From positions 2,294,001 through 2,358,000 of the forward strand of contig OZ241847.1 of NCBI GenBank assembly GCA_965202915.1: a DNA stretch of 64,000 nucleotides. Direction: 5' to 3'. The notes beneath the pieces were generated by a model. The model worked only from the letters and a program-made list of their open reading frames with translations, did not search any database and was not told where the DNA came from. A program made the position numbers and the translations under genes. The stretch is from G965202915 sp965202915 (lineage in GTDB: Bacteria > Pseudomonadota > Gammaproteobacteria > Eutrophobiales > Eutrophobiaceae). This document shows positions 15,477-24,968 of the stretch, piece after piece. Every line of letters starts with the position of its first letter. The first letter of the stretch is position 1.

Positions 15477-17741
15477 TTAAGCCGTGCTTTCGGCTTCTTT
15501 TTCCTCAATCTCAATAACGATCTCGTTTTGTTTTTCCCTGATAATGATATGACCGCCGTGCTCAAGTTTGCCAAACAGTAATTCCTCGGCCAGCGGCTTC
15601 TTGATTTTGTCTCGTATCAAGCGGGACATGGGCCGGGCTCCCATAATCTTGTCATAACCCTTGCGCCCCAGCCATTGTTTGGCTTCTTCGGTGATTTCCA
15701 GGGTGACTTTCTTGTCATCCAATTGCGCCTCCAGTTCAAACAGGAATTTGTCAACAACGTTGCTGATGATCTTTTTATCCAATGAGTTGAATTGAATGAT
15801 CGCGTCCAAACGATTACGAAACTCGGGGCTGAACGTCTTTTTAATGATTTCCATCGCGTCGCTGCTGTGATCTTGAGGGGTGAAGCCTATGGTTGAGCGA
15901 CTGATCCGGTCCGCGCCGGCATTGGTCGTCATCACGATAATGACGTTGCGAAAGTCGGTTTTCCGGCCATTGGTATCGGTCAGGGTGCCGTGATCAAATA
16001 CCTGCAGCATTAAATTGAATACGTCGGGATGAGCTTTTTCCATTTCATCAAGCAGTAATACCGCATGGGGCTGCTTGTTGATGGCATCGGTCAATAAGCC
16101 GCCTTGATCAAAACCAACGTAACCGGGAGGGGCGCCAATCAGGCGCGATACGGTGTGACGCTCCATATATTCAGACATATCGAAGCGAATCAATTCGATA
16201 CCCATGATGCGTGCCAACTGGCGGGCCACTTCGGTCTTGCCAACCCCGGTCGGCCCGGCAAATAGAAATGAACCAACGGGCTGTTGCTGCAGACCCAAAC
16301 CGGAACGTGACATTTTTATCGCGGTTGCCAGGGATTCAATCGCGGTGTCCTGGCCAAAGACCACCATTTTCAAGTTCCGTTCCAGGTTTTTTATCACGTC
16401 TTTGTCTGAGGTGGTAACGGTCTTCGGCGGAATGCGGGCAATCCTGGCAACGATGTTTTCAATATCGGTTATGCCTATGGTCTTTTTACGTTTTGACGGC
16501 GATACCAACTGCTGCAATGCGCCGGCTTCGTCTATAATATCAATGGCCTTGTCCGGCAAGTGCCGGTCATTAATATAGCGTTCGGTTAATTCGGCGGCAC
16601 AGCGCAAGGCTTGATTGGTATATTTGATCTGATGATGTTCTTCAAAATGGATTTTCAGCCCCTGTAATATTTTTACCGTTTCATCAATGCTGGGCTCGGC
16701 AATATCGATCTTTTGAAAACGGCGGGCAAGCGCCCGATCTTTTTCAAAGATCCCTCTGAATTCCTGATAGGTGGTGGAACCAATGCATTTGAGTTCACCT
16801 GAAGCAAGTATCGGTTTGATAATATTGGAGGCGTCCATAACGCCGCCGGAAGCGGCGCCGGCGCCTATGATGGTATGGATTTCATCAATGAACAGGATTG
16901 ACCCCGGCCGTTCTTTTAATTCCACAATGATTCCCTTGAGACGTTTTTCAAAGTCTCCACGGTATTTGGTGCCCGCCAGCAGTGCTCCAAGGTCGAGTGC
17001 ATAAATGGTGCTATCGATCAAAATATCAGGGATCTCTTTGTCCACTATCATTTTTGCCAAACCTTCGGCGATGGCGGTTTTACCGACGCCGGCTTCGCCC
17101 ACGTACAAGGGATTGTTTTTGCGGCGGCGGCAGAGTATTTGCAGGGTGCGCTGTACTTCCAACTGACGACCAATCAATGGATCAATTTTATTCTGCTCGG
17201 CGAGGGCATTAAGGTTAACGGCATAGGCATCCAACAGACTATTACGACCGTCTTCCTGTGCATTTTCATTATCCGTCTCGATATTTTCATCAATCTTTAC
17301 ATCTTCCGCAATCTTGCTGATACCGTGAGAGATATAATTAACGACGTCCAGGCGCTCAATACTTTGCTGGGCTAAAAGGTAATTCGCCTGTGATTCTCGT
17401 TCACCGAAGATCGCAACCAGCACGTTGGCCCCGGATACCTCTTTTTTACCGGAAGATTGAACGTGAAAAACGGCGCGTTGAAGTACCCGTTGAAACCCCA
17501 GGGTTGGCTGGATGTCGCGGCGATTATCTTTACCCAGGGTCGGCGAATTTTCCTGAATGAATTTAATCAGATCGCCGTGCAGTGCGTTCAGGTTGGCGCC
17601 GCAGGCTTTCAATACTTTTACCGCCGATGCATTACTGAGTAACGCCAGTAACAAATGTTCAACGGTTATGAATTCGTGACGCTGTTCCCTGGCTTCATAG
17701 AATGCGCGGCTTAGGCTTTGTTCCAATTCTTTATCGAGCAT
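15477..17741 (-). CDS. clpA: ATP-dependent Clp protease ATP-binding subunit ClpA
   Basis: The 754-residue AAA+ unfoldase feeds substrates to ClpP. It has an N-terminal double Clp-N repeat (HEFITVEHLLLALL), a first ATPase module with GEAGVGKTAIAEGLA and the DEIHTIIGAG Walker B, a second with AGPTGVGKTEVARQLA and LLLDEMEKAHPDV, and the C-terminal D2-small domain. The start at MLDKELEQ is preferred to an upstream codon because it matches the family N-terminus. It lies 11 bases downstream of clpS, forming the classical clpS-clpA pair. The ClpP-docking loop is not resolved by eye. Confidence 0.95.
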   Translation of the reverse strand: MLDKELEQSLSRAFYEAREQRHEFITVEHLLLALLSNASAVKVLKACGANLNALHGDLIKFIQENSPTLGKDNRRDIQPTLGFQRVLQRAVFHVQSSGKKEVSGANVLVAIFGERESQANYLLAQQSIERLDVVNYISHGISKIAEDVKIDENIETDNENAQEDGRNSLLDAYAVNLNALAEQNKIDPLIGRQLEVQRTLQILCRRRKNNPLYVGEAGVGKTAIAEGLAKMIVDKEIPDILIDSTIYALDLGALLAGTKYRGDFEKRLKGIIVELKERPGSILFIDEIHTIIGAGAASGGVMDASNIIKPILASGELKCIGSTTYQEFRGIFEKDRALARRFQKIDIAEPSIDETVKILQGLKIHFEEHHQIKYTNQALRCAAELTERYINDRHLPDKAIDIIDEAGALQQLVSPSKRKKTIGITDIENIVARIARIPPKTVTTSDKDVIKNLERNLKMVVFGQDTAIESLATAIKMSRSGLGLQQQPVGSFLFAGPTGVGKTEVARQLARIMGIELIRFDMSEYMERHTVSRLIGAPPGYVGFDQGGLLTDAINKQPHAVLLLDEMEKAHPDVFNLMLQVFDHGTLTDTNGRKTDFRNVIIVMTTNAGADRISRSTIGFTPQDHSSDAMEIIKKTFSPEFRNRLDAIIQFNSLDKKIISNVVDKFLFELEAQLDDKKVTLEITEEAKQWLGRKGYDKIMGARPMSRLIRDKIKKPLAEELLFGKLEHGGHIIIREKQNEIVIEIEEKEAESTA

Positions 17742-17752
17742 ATCAATGTGCC

Positions 17753-18073
17753 TCAGGTTTTTTCCATGGTACAAAGCAGAGGATGGCCGTTTTCACGTGA
17801 ATAACTGTTTACCAATGAAACTTTGGTTTGAGCAATTTCATGTGTGAACACGCCGCATATGCCCCGGCCTTTGGTGTGTACTTCCAGCATAATGCGAGTG
17901 GCATTTTCCTGATCCAGGGAAAAGAAAACAGTAAGGATATGAACCACAAAATCCATCGGCGTATAGTCGTCATTGACGAGGATGACTTTGTAGAGAGAGG
18001 GGCGCTTAAGCCTGGGCTTGGCTTCTTGTAAGGCCACGCTTTCATCAAAGGTGTTGTCAGTTTTTTCTGACAT
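17753..18073 (-). CDS. clpS: ClpA adaptor protein ClpS
   Basis: The 106-residue N-end-rule adaptor hands substrates with bulky N-terminal residues to ClpA. The family motif KVILVNDDYTPMDFV is at residues 29-43, with the conserved HTKGRGICGVFTHEIAQTK stretch. The N-terminal 25 residues are acidic and probably disordered, as usual. It is transcribed just ahead of clpA. Confidence 0.95.
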   Translation of the reverse strand: MSEKTDNTFDESVALQEAKPRLKRPSLYKVILVNDDYTPMDFVVHILTVFFSLDQENATRIMLEVHTKGRGICGVFTHEIAQTKVSLVNSYSRENGHPLLCTMEKT

Positions 18074-18359
18074 ACTTCAATAAACTCCAAGCTGTTGGTT
18101 AACTGATATTGTTTAGACACTACACCATCCTTTTGTTCAGTGTCAATATCTTATTTTCATTAATGCGGTAAGCGCATTCTAAGCCATTGGGGTAACCGGG
18201 ACAATGTATGCAAACCAACCGTACTGAAAATCCGCAACCTTGTTTTTAGGCCGGGGGGAGGGGTGCAAACCCTGGAAAGGCTACGGAGATGATCTCAACC
18301 CATGGGCACACCGCAACAGTGGCTGATAACACCCGCCCAGGGCCGTGGGACGTTGTTAC

Positions 18360-18869
18360 TCACCGCAGACCGAGGGCCTTATTCAGAGTATCCAGGTCAA
18401 TCCCCAGTGCATCCCGCAGTGCCGGGCTGGCCCGTAGCTCATCCTCAAACCGCAACGCATAGTACAGGATCCGCCAGTCATCCCCGTCCAGGCTGTTACT
18501 ATTATCCAGGTCCGGGTTTGCCGGGTTTTCGGCCAACCAGGCCGTGGCTCTGGCCCTTAACTCCGAGACGTCTGCGGCATTCCCCAGCAGTTGGCCCAGC
18601 AGGGTATCCACGTTACTGCCTGGCGGCAGCGCGAGATAATACAAGATCTGGGCATCCTGTGCGTTGATGTTATCGACCCCATTCACGTCCAGCGATACCA
18701 CCACCGTGGCGGTAACCATGGCGGTGCCGGTGGCGTTATCGGCACCACTGTTGTCATTGACGGTCAGGGTCAAGGTGTACTCGGTGTCGACGGTGACCGC
18801 ACCGGTTTGGGCGCCGCCGAAGGTTATGGCGGGCGGTGATGTATCAATTGTGATCCAGTGTTGCGTTCA
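18360..18869 (-). pseudogene. 3' relic of a second dockerin-protein gene
   Basis: The open frame runs from a stop near 18869 to the TGA at 18360. It encodes the tail of an Ig-like or PKD-like module (TYTLTLTVND region) followed by a dockerin with the loops DVNGVDNINAQD and DLDNSNSLDGDD and the tail RFEDELRASPALRDALG. The tail is strongly similar to the end of the giant protein at 5094-10718. No start codon with a ribosome site, signal peptide or upstream modules exist, so this is a truncated paralogue. A TTG at 18773 could in principle give a 137-residue product. Confidence 0.65.
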
Positions 18870-19113
18870 GCCGATGTTTCTCCCGGGGTGTCGTGCAATC
18901 AGAGGCTGAGGTGGTGTAAGCGGCCGCTATACACCGCCACTCAATACCGGATGATAAGCGTCTTGATGATACTGCGGGATCGGTGATGAGGAATTATTTT
19001 TGTTCACGAAAACACGCTGTCGAAGCCTGTATTGATAGGATTATTTTTTATTTATTAAGATTTTGGACGGGTAAATTCGCTTTATTTATTAGATTTCAGC
19101 ATGAATTTTCTTG

Positions 19114-19142
19114 TTGACAATTTGTGCGACGCAACATATAAG
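19114..19142 (+). promoter_or_regulatory. Promoter of aceA
   Basis: A perfect TTGACA is followed after 17 bases by TATAAG, about 90 bases upstream of the aceA start. The gap 18870-19231 otherwise shows only AT-rich sequence. Confidence 0.65.
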
Positions 19143-19231
19143 GGCGGTTGGTATCGGGCAGATCGCTGGAAACTCACTGCCTGTTATGAGAAAATGTTCA
19201 TCTAATTATTAATTTGGCGGGAGGTAAGGCT

Positions 19232-20530
19232 GTGTCGAGAGAAGAGCAAGTAAAAGAGATCCAGAAAGATTGGGATGAAAATCCTCGTTGGCAGAATATA
19301 AAGCGCGGTTATACCGCCGCCGACGTTGTGCGCCTGCGGGGCTCGGTGCGGGAAGAATATACCCTTGCCCGCAGTATGGCCGAGAAATTATGGAGTCTGG
19401 TCAATGAGGCCGATAGCTATGTGGTTGGCATGGGCGCACTCACCGGAGGCCAGGCCATGCAGCAGGTCAAGGCCGGTATTAAGGCGATCTATCTTTCAGG
19501 CTGGCAGGTTGCCGCTGATGGCAATACATCGGAGACCATGTATCCCGACCAATCTCTCTACGCGTATAATTCGGTGCCGACCATGGTGAGACGGATTAAC
19601 AACGCTTTTCGCCGGGCCGATGAAATTCAATGGGCAAAAGGCGGGAATGATATTGATTGCTTTGTGCCGATTGTTGCCGATGCCGAGGCCGGTTTTGGGG
19701 GGGTATTGAATGCTTTTGAATTAATGAAGAACATGATTGAAGCCGGGGCTGCCGGCGTCCATTTTGAAGATCAGTTGGCGGCGGTAAAGAAATGCGGACA
19801 CATGGGCGGTAAGGTACTGGTTCCAACGCAAGAGGCCATCCAGAAATTGATCGCGGCGCGCCTGGCGGCCGACATCCTGGGCATACCCACGATAGTCATT
19901 GCCCGCACCGACGCGAATGCGGCCGAGCTATTGACTTCCGATATAGATGAACGGGACAAGCCGTTTATCACCGGTGAACGTACCGATGAGGGGTTTTACA
20001 GAACCAATGCCGGTATGGACCAGGTTATTTCACGCGCCGTTGCATATGCGCCCTATGCTGATTTACTCTGGTATGAAACTGCGGTGCCTGATTTGAATGA
20101 GGCCAGGCAATTTGCCGAGGCGATACAGCGGCGGTATCCGCAAAAATTACTGGCCTATAATTGCTCGCCGTCCTTTAATTGGAAGCAGCACCTGGATGAC
20201 GTGACGATCGGAAAATTCCAGAAGGAACTGGGGGCAATGGGTTATAAGTACCAATTCATTACTTTGGGCGGCATCCACAGCATGTGGTATAACATGTTTG
20301 ATTTGACCGTGGATTACGTTAAGCACGGCATGTCCGCTTATGTTGAAAAGGTGCAGGAGCCGGAGTTTGCCGCGGCGGCAAAAGGCTATACTTTTGTCAG
20401 TCATCAACAGGAGGTGGGCGCGGGTTATTTTGATGACGTTACTACGGTCATACAGGGGGGTCGCTCCTCTGTTACCGCATTAACCGGTTCCACCGAAGAA
20501 ATGCAATTCGATAGCGTTGCCGCGAAGTGA
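19232..20530 (+). CDS. aceA: Isocitrate lyase
   Basis: The 432-residue enzyme splits isocitrate to glyoxylate and succinate, the entry to the glyoxylate bypass used for growth on acetate or fatty acids. The catalytic signature KKCGHMGGKVLVPTQEAI is at about residues 189-206, with VADAEAGFGG for metal and substrate binding and the YNCSPSFNW motif near 311. The GTG at 19232 is chosen over an in-frame TTG upstream because GGGAGG sits eight bases before it. Malate synthase is not in the window. Confidence 0.95.
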   Translation: MSREEQVKEIQKDWDENPRWQNIKRGYTAADVVRLRGSVREEYTLARSMAEKLWSLVNEADSYVVGMGALTGGQAMQQVKAGIKAIYLSGWQVAADGNTSETMYPDQSLYAYNSVPTMVRRINNAFRRADEIQWAKGGNDIDCFVPIVADAEAGFGGVLNAFELMKNMIEAGAAGVHFEDQLAAVKKCGHMGGKVLVPTQEAIQKLIAARLAADILGIPTIVIARTDANAAELLTSDIDERDKPFITGERTDEGFYRTNAGMDQVISRAVAYAPYADLLWYETAVPDLNEARQFAEAIQRRYPQKLLAYNCSPSFNWKQHLDDVTIGKFQKELGAMGYKYQFITLGGIHSMWYNMFDLTVDYVKHGMSAYVEKVQEPEFAAAAKGYTFVSHQQEVGAGYFDDVTTVIQGGRSSVTALTGSTEEMQFDSVAAK

Positions 20531-20705
20531 TCATCAGTAAGTGATCCTGCAATAACCGGGGTGGATGCGGGGGTCTAAGCCGTATAAACACGGCTCCACG
20601 GAATCTCGCGACAAGGTGCATCATTAGTCCGAAGGTTGGGTGCCGGTGGCGGATACCGCCGCTTGTATCGACTGCGGGGTCGGTGGGCCTTCACCGGCCC
20701 TGTTG

Positions 20706-20726
20706 CCCCGGCAGGTCTTGCCGGGG
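20706..20726. terminator. Hairpin between aceA and yqhA
   Basis: CCCCGGCA and its complement form an eight-base stem with a five-base loop. There is no T-run on either side. It lies between the convergent ends of aceA and yqhA and could limit read-through in either direction, or be a REP-like unit. Confidence 0.35.
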
Positions 20727-20805
20727 ACGCCGGGCCGTTGGCTCAATATAACCCCCTGGCAGGCCTGGTGTCGCGTTGGGGGTGCGATTTGGTAAGATAT
20801 GCGAG

Positions 20806-21309
20806 CTAATGCTGTCGGTGTTTGGCAAAGGCTATGTTATCCAACACCGCCAACAATAATGCCGATATCACAAAGGTCAGGTGGATAATGACAAACCACA
20901 TCAGTTGATCGTTGGTATAGGCGGGCACTTTCATGAATATTTTTAACAGATGAATGGATGAAATTGCGACTATGGAGGCGGCGACTTTCAGTTTCAATGT
21001 GCCGGCGTCAAGTTTGCCCAGCCAATCCAGTTGATCATCACCCTCATTGAGATCAATCTTGGAAACAAAATTTTCATAGCCACTGAACATTACCATCACG
21101 ATTAGACTGCCCACCAATGCCATGTCCACCAGCGACAGGGCCGAAAGGATAAGGTCGGATTCAGTTATTGCAATGATGTCGCCCAACACGTGCCAGACTT
21201 CCTGGAAGAATTTAATGGCAAGCGCAAATAACATTAATGCCAGGCCGAGATAGATCGGTGCCAATAACCAACGGCTTGCAAAAAGGGTTCTTTCGATTAA
21301 GCGTTCCAT
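20806..21309 (-). CDS. yqhA: YqhA family inner-membrane protein (UPF0114)
   Basis: The 167-residue protein has three to four hydrophobic helices and the family features MERLIERTLFASRWLLAP at the start, SLVDMALVGSLIVMV near residue 60 and ISSIHLLKIFM near 118. Its function is unknown in all bacteria. The start is set by the family N-terminus and lies one base beyond the dapE stop, so the genes are probably co-transcribed. Confidence 0.85.
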   Translation of the reverse strand: MERLIERTLFASRWLLAPIYLGLALMLFALAIKFFQEVWHVLGDIIAITESDLILSALSLVDMALVGSLIVMVMFSGYENFVSKIDLNEGDDQLDWLGKLDAGTLKLKVAASIVAISSIHLLKIFMKVPAYTNDQLMWFVIIHLTFVISALLLAVLDNIAFAKHRQH

Positions 21310-21310
21310 T

Positions 21311-22441
21311 TCAGTCCACAAGCAGATTATACAGTATTGTTTGATATATCCGTGCCAACAGCCTGAGTTCATCAATACCAACACATTCATCGGTTTGATG
21401 GATGGTGGCATTAACCGGCCCCAATTCAACGACTTCGGTGCCGCCGGGGGCAATAAATCGTCCATCCGAGGTGCCGCCGCCGGTTGACTGTATCGGCTCA
21501 AGACCGGTCACAGAATCTATCGCGGAACAAACCGCATGGATTAGTTTGCCCGGTTTAGTCAAGAATGGTTGCGCGGAAATTGTCCACTCCAGGTCGAAGT
21601 CTAGTTTATGTTGCCTGAGGATCGCAACCACTTGTTCATGCAGACTATGCTCGGTCGATTCGGTGCCATGGCGAAAGTTAAAAACCAGCTCCATCCTGCC
21701 GGGGATAACATTGCCCACGCCGATTCCGGCATGAATATCGGAGATTTGAAATGAGGTTGGAGGGTAGGCCGGGTTACCGTCGTCCCATTGCATCGAGCAG
21801 AGTTGATTAATCGCCGCACTTGCACGATGAATGGGATTATTTGCCCGTTCGGGATAGGCAACGTGGCCCTGAGTGCCGATAATGGTCAATCGGCCGGTCA
21901 ATGAGCCCCTTCTACCGATGCGGATCTGATCGCCCACCTCGGTCTGACTGGAAGGTTCACCAACAATACACCAATCCATGGTGATATTTTGTTGTTGCAG
22001 GTACTCAACGACTTTGCCAGTGCCACTGATCGCCGGCCCTTCCTCATCACTGGTCAACAGGAATGCAATGGAACCTTTGTGATCGGGGTGTTCAGTGACA
22101 AATCTTTCCACCGCAATAGTCATTGCCGCGATACTGCCCTTCATATCCGCGGCTCCACGGCCATAAAGCCGGTTATTTCTGATCCGGGCAACAAACGGAT
22201 CGGAGCTCCAGGCCTGCCTCGGACCGGCGGGCACAACGTCGGTATGGCCGGCAAAAACAAAAACAGGGGGCTCATTACCCCGTCTTGCCCAGAGATTGTC
22301 AACCTGGTCGTAGCGCAGATGTTTGGTGGTAAAACCGGCCTGGTGCAGACGCTCGGCAATCATCTGCTGACAGCCGTTATCTTCGGGAGTAACCGATTCG
22401 CGCCCGATCAATTCGCTCGCCAATTCAATTGTATCACTCAT
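21311..22441 (-). CDS. dapE: Succinyl-diaminopimelate desuccinylase
   Basis: The 376-residue zinc enzyme hydrolyses N-succinyl-LL-diaminopimelate in lysine and peptidoglycan synthesis. Metal and catalytic motifs are visible: FAGHTDVVPAG (His ligand, residues 64-74), GRGAADMKGS, the catalytic Glu pair in LTSDEEGPA, and STGGGTSDGRF near the end. Length is normal for DapE. It is transcribed with yqhA. Confidence 0.95.
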   Translation of the reverse strand: MSDTIELASELIGRESVTPEDNGCQQMIAERLHQAGFTTKHLRYDQVDNLWARRGNEPPVFVFAGHTDVVPAGPRQAWSSDPFVARIRNNRLYGRGAADMKGSIAAMTIAVERFVTEHPDHKGSIAFLLTSDEEGPAISGTGKVVEYLQQQNITMDWCIVGEPSSQTEVGDQIRIGRRGSLTGRLTIIGTQGHVAYPERANNPIHRASAAINQLCSMQWDDGNPAYPPTSFQISDIHAGIGVGNVIPGRMELVFNFRHGTESTEHSLHEQVVAILRQHKLDFDLEWTISAQPFLTKPGKLIHAVCSAIDSVTGLEPIQSTGGGTSDGRFIAPGGTEVVELGPVNATIHQTDECVGIDELRLLARIYQTILYNLLVD

Positions 22442-22565
22442 CGATAAAGGATTAGCGGCGGTCCGGCGTCCGGGGTCGCAGGATTTTCTCCATGGTGATC
22501 TCCTCCGGTGGCTTGTCGGTAACGGTCGTATCCAATTTTATTCACTCAAAGCCGGGCCATTTTTT

Positions 22566-23375
22566 TCAGGCGAGCCGAAATAGAATAAAAGACATGTCAT
22601 CGGGTTTATGCGGTCGCCCCTGAAGCCTGTTGTACATGCGCAGATTGACCTCTGCCACCAGTTTCCTGGCGCACTCGGATAATTTGCCACGCCGGATGAT
22701 CCCGATAATTTCCCGTTTGAACAGGTTATCGAATAGCCCGTCGCTGCCAAGCAACAGAGTATCATAGCGGGCCAGGCGATAAGGCCGGCCCAAATCCAGG
22801 GCCATATCGCTCAACCCCACCCCATTGGAAATAATATGGCGTTTGCGGTGAAACATTGCCATTTCTTCATCAATCAGTCCCGATTCAAAGGCATGGCCGA
22901 CGGGAGAATGCACCTCCGTGCGTAATTTTAGTTTACCCCGTTGGCCGATTATCAGGATTTCAGAATCGCCGGCATGATAGGTTATTATCTTGCTGCCTTC
23001 CAGTTCCACTATCGCAACAGTAGTCCCGGCATTGTGGTAATTATGGATTATTTTATCATGTGCAATTGAGATGCCTTCCATAATACCGCTGATCAACGGG
23101 ACGTTATTTTCCAGGCTGATTCTGGTGTTTTTTACAATTTCACGCACGGTGATTGCTGAGGCTTCTTTGCCATTTGCATATCCGCCCAACCCATCTGCAA
23201 CAACCAGCACGGCCTGGGTATCGCTGATCGGAATAATTGCGGCGGAATCTTCATTCTCGGTCTGTTTGACCGGCGACTTCGCCGAATAGATGACGCAATG
23301 ACCGTGCGCCAGTTTTTTTTCAATACACTCCACCGAATCATGCCGGGGCAGTATGATGGGTTGATTATTGTACAT
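22566..23375 (-). CDS. PP2C-type serine/threonine protein phosphatase
   Basis: The 269-residue cytoplasmic phosphatase has the metal-binding motifs of the PPM family: NEDSA near residue 41, VVADGLGGYANG near 57, TYHAGDSEILII near 130, LLLGSDGLFDN near 209 and PDDMSFILFR at the C-terminus. It would remove phosphate from Ser/Thr of unknown targets. No cognate kinase is adjacent. It is separated from dapE by 124 bases on the same strand. A relic of a related gene lies at 42892-42998. Confidence 0.85.
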   Translation of the reverse strand: MYNNQPIILPRHDSVECIEKKLAHGHCVIYSAKSPVKQTENEDSAAIIPISDTQAVLVVADGLGGYANGKEASAITVREIVKNTRISLENNVPLISGIMEGISIAHDKIIHNYHNAGTTVAIVELEGSKIITYHAGDSEILIIGQRGKLKLRTEVHSPVGHAFESGLIDEEMAMFHRKRHIISNGVGLSDMALDLGRPYRLARYDTLLLGSDGLFDNLFKREIIGIIRRGKLSECARKLVAEVNLRMYNRLQGRPHKPDDMSFILFRLA

Positions 23376-23576
23376 AATACGGCATTAAAACGTGCGGTTA
23401 ATACGAGGGTTACCGGAGAACAGGATATAAAAGCGAATGACCATTATAATACGATACGGGATTCACCCGCCGGACCCCATCAGTAAAATATCCCCGCCCT
23501 CCCGTGCGCACCCGCGTCCTTTTCGGTGTCAATCGTTATCCGTCGCCTTTCCTGATCAGGGTAAAAATGGTTCAGG

Positions 23577-23840
23577 TCATTCATCCGGGCTCCTGGCATT
23601 GATCTTCAAGGCATGGATATCAGAGTTCATCAAACCATCCACCGCTTTATAAACCATACGATGCCTGTCGATCAACGATTTGTCGATAAATTGGGTGGAA
23701 ATAACGGTGACGTTGAAATGACCGCCTCCGCCGGCACCCGGATGGCCGACGTGTTGGCGTGATTCATCGACGATATCGAGCTGTAAGGGCTTGAATGCGT
23801 TTTCAAGTCGTTGCCGAAGAAGCTCAATCCGATTGGTCAT
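23577..23840 (-). CDS. bolA: BolA family protein
   Basis: The 87-residue protein has the BolA fold: an ESRQHVGHPGAGGGGHFNVTVIS core with the conserved His and FIDKSLIDRHRMVYKAV helix. BolA proteins pair with monothiol glutaredoxins in Fe-S trafficking or act as transcription regulators. It overlaps yciI by 17 bases and follows yciB-yciI, the usual gammaproteobacterial order. Confidence 0.88.
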   Translation of the reverse strand: MTNRIELLRQRLENAFKPLQLDIVDESRQHVGHPGAGGGGHFNVTVISTQFIDKSLIDRHRMVYKAVDGLMNSDIHALKINARSPDE

Positions 23841-24138
23841 TTGGAAATACCCTTTTAAAGGGCTTGACTATAACGCTTTCATAGACACCGGCGGCAATAT
23901 AAGGGTCGGCGTCAGCCCATTCCCGGGCCGCTTCCAGAGATGCAAACTCGGCCACTATCAAGCTGCCGGTGAACCCCGCCGGCCCCGGCTCCATGGCGTC
24001 AATTCCCGGATGAGGCCCGGCCAATAATAACCGGCCCTGGTCCTGCAAAGCCGTCAATCTGGCCATGTGATCGATTCTGGCATTTTTTCGTCCTTCCATG
24101 CTGTTTTCAACGTCCTGAGCCATTATTGCATAAAACAT
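23824..24138 (-). CDS. yciI: YciI family protein
   Basis: The 104-residue protein has the ferredoxin-like YciI fold with FYAIMAQDVENS at the N-terminus, the R..H active-site region RIDHMARLTALQDQGRLLLAGP, and ADPYIAAGVYESVIVKPFK. Family members may act as small hydrolases or dehydrochlorinase-like enzymes; the substrate is unknown. It starts four bases after the yciB stop and overlaps bolA. Confidence 0.88.
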   Translation of the reverse strand: MFYAIMAQDVENSMEGRKNARIDHMARLTALQDQGRLLLAGPHPGIDAMEPGPAGFTGSLIVAEFASLEAAREWADADPYIAAGVYESVIVKPFKRVFPNDQSD

Positions 24139-24142
24139 TGAG

Positions 24143-24697
24143 CTATTCCTTGTTTTGTTCCACCAGATATCTCGACAGGTACACCGTTTGGGCTATGGCA
24201 AATAATAAAGTCAGCCCCAGTATGCCAAATAATTTGAAATTAACCCAGACGTGTTCAACAAAATTAAATGCGACGTACAAATTAATCCCGCCCATAAATA
24301 CGAAAAACAGCATCCAGCCCCGATTCAACTTAACCCAGACGTGCGCCGGCATCTCTATCGCGTGCTCCATCAGGCGTTGCATCAGATTTTTTTTGCCAAT
24401 AAATTCACTCGCCATCAAAGCCATCGCAAACACCCAGTTGACGACGGTGGGTTTCCACATGAAAAAACGTTTATCATGCGTGATCAGGGTGATTCCGCCG
24501 AGGATCAGGATAACCACCAAAGTGACCAAGTGCATTTTTTCAACGCGGCGATAGATCAGCCAATACACCGATACCTGTATGATGACCGCGATGATCGCGA
24601 CCGCGGTTGCGACAAACATGCGTTGCGCCAGATCGTCGGGAATATAATAGGCGATAAAAAAAGCCGCAACTGGGAAAAAATCAAATAAAAATTTCAT
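24143..24697 (-). CDS. yciB: Inner-membrane septation protein A (YciB)
   Basis: The 184-residue protein has five or six hydrophobic helices and the family signatures FDFFPVAAFFIAYY at the N-terminus, WKPTVVNWVFA near residue 85 and RGWMLFFVFMGGINLYVAF near 125. It affects cell-envelope synthesis and division. It heads the yciB-yciI-bolA cluster. Confidence 0.92.
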   Translation of the reverse strand: MKFLFDFFPVAAFFIAYYIPDDLAQRMFVATAVAIIAVIIQVSVYWLIYRRVEKMHLVTLVVILILGGITLITHDKRFFMWKPTVVNWVFAMALMASEFIGKKNLMQRLMEHAIEMPAHVWVKLNRGWMLFFVFMGGINLYVAFNFVEHVWVNFKLFGILGLTLLFAIAQTVYLSRYLVEQNKE

Positions 24698-24968
24698 CGG
24701 CGTTCAATGTTTAACAGGGTACTATCATAACCGAAAACAATCTTTCTCTCCACGATCCTTATCCGGCCACCGGATATTGCATTTTCCCGATAATGGGATA
24801 CATCCCGGCAACGGGACGTGTTGTGGTGATGGTAATTCTATTGGCTAAACCTGCTGAGGGGCCGGGGATATTCTGATTCACCACAGACTCCAGGGTCAAC
24901 GCCGACAACTGCGCCGGAATGAAAAAAAGATCAGGGACGCACAGCGCACACCACACTCGCCGCCAACA

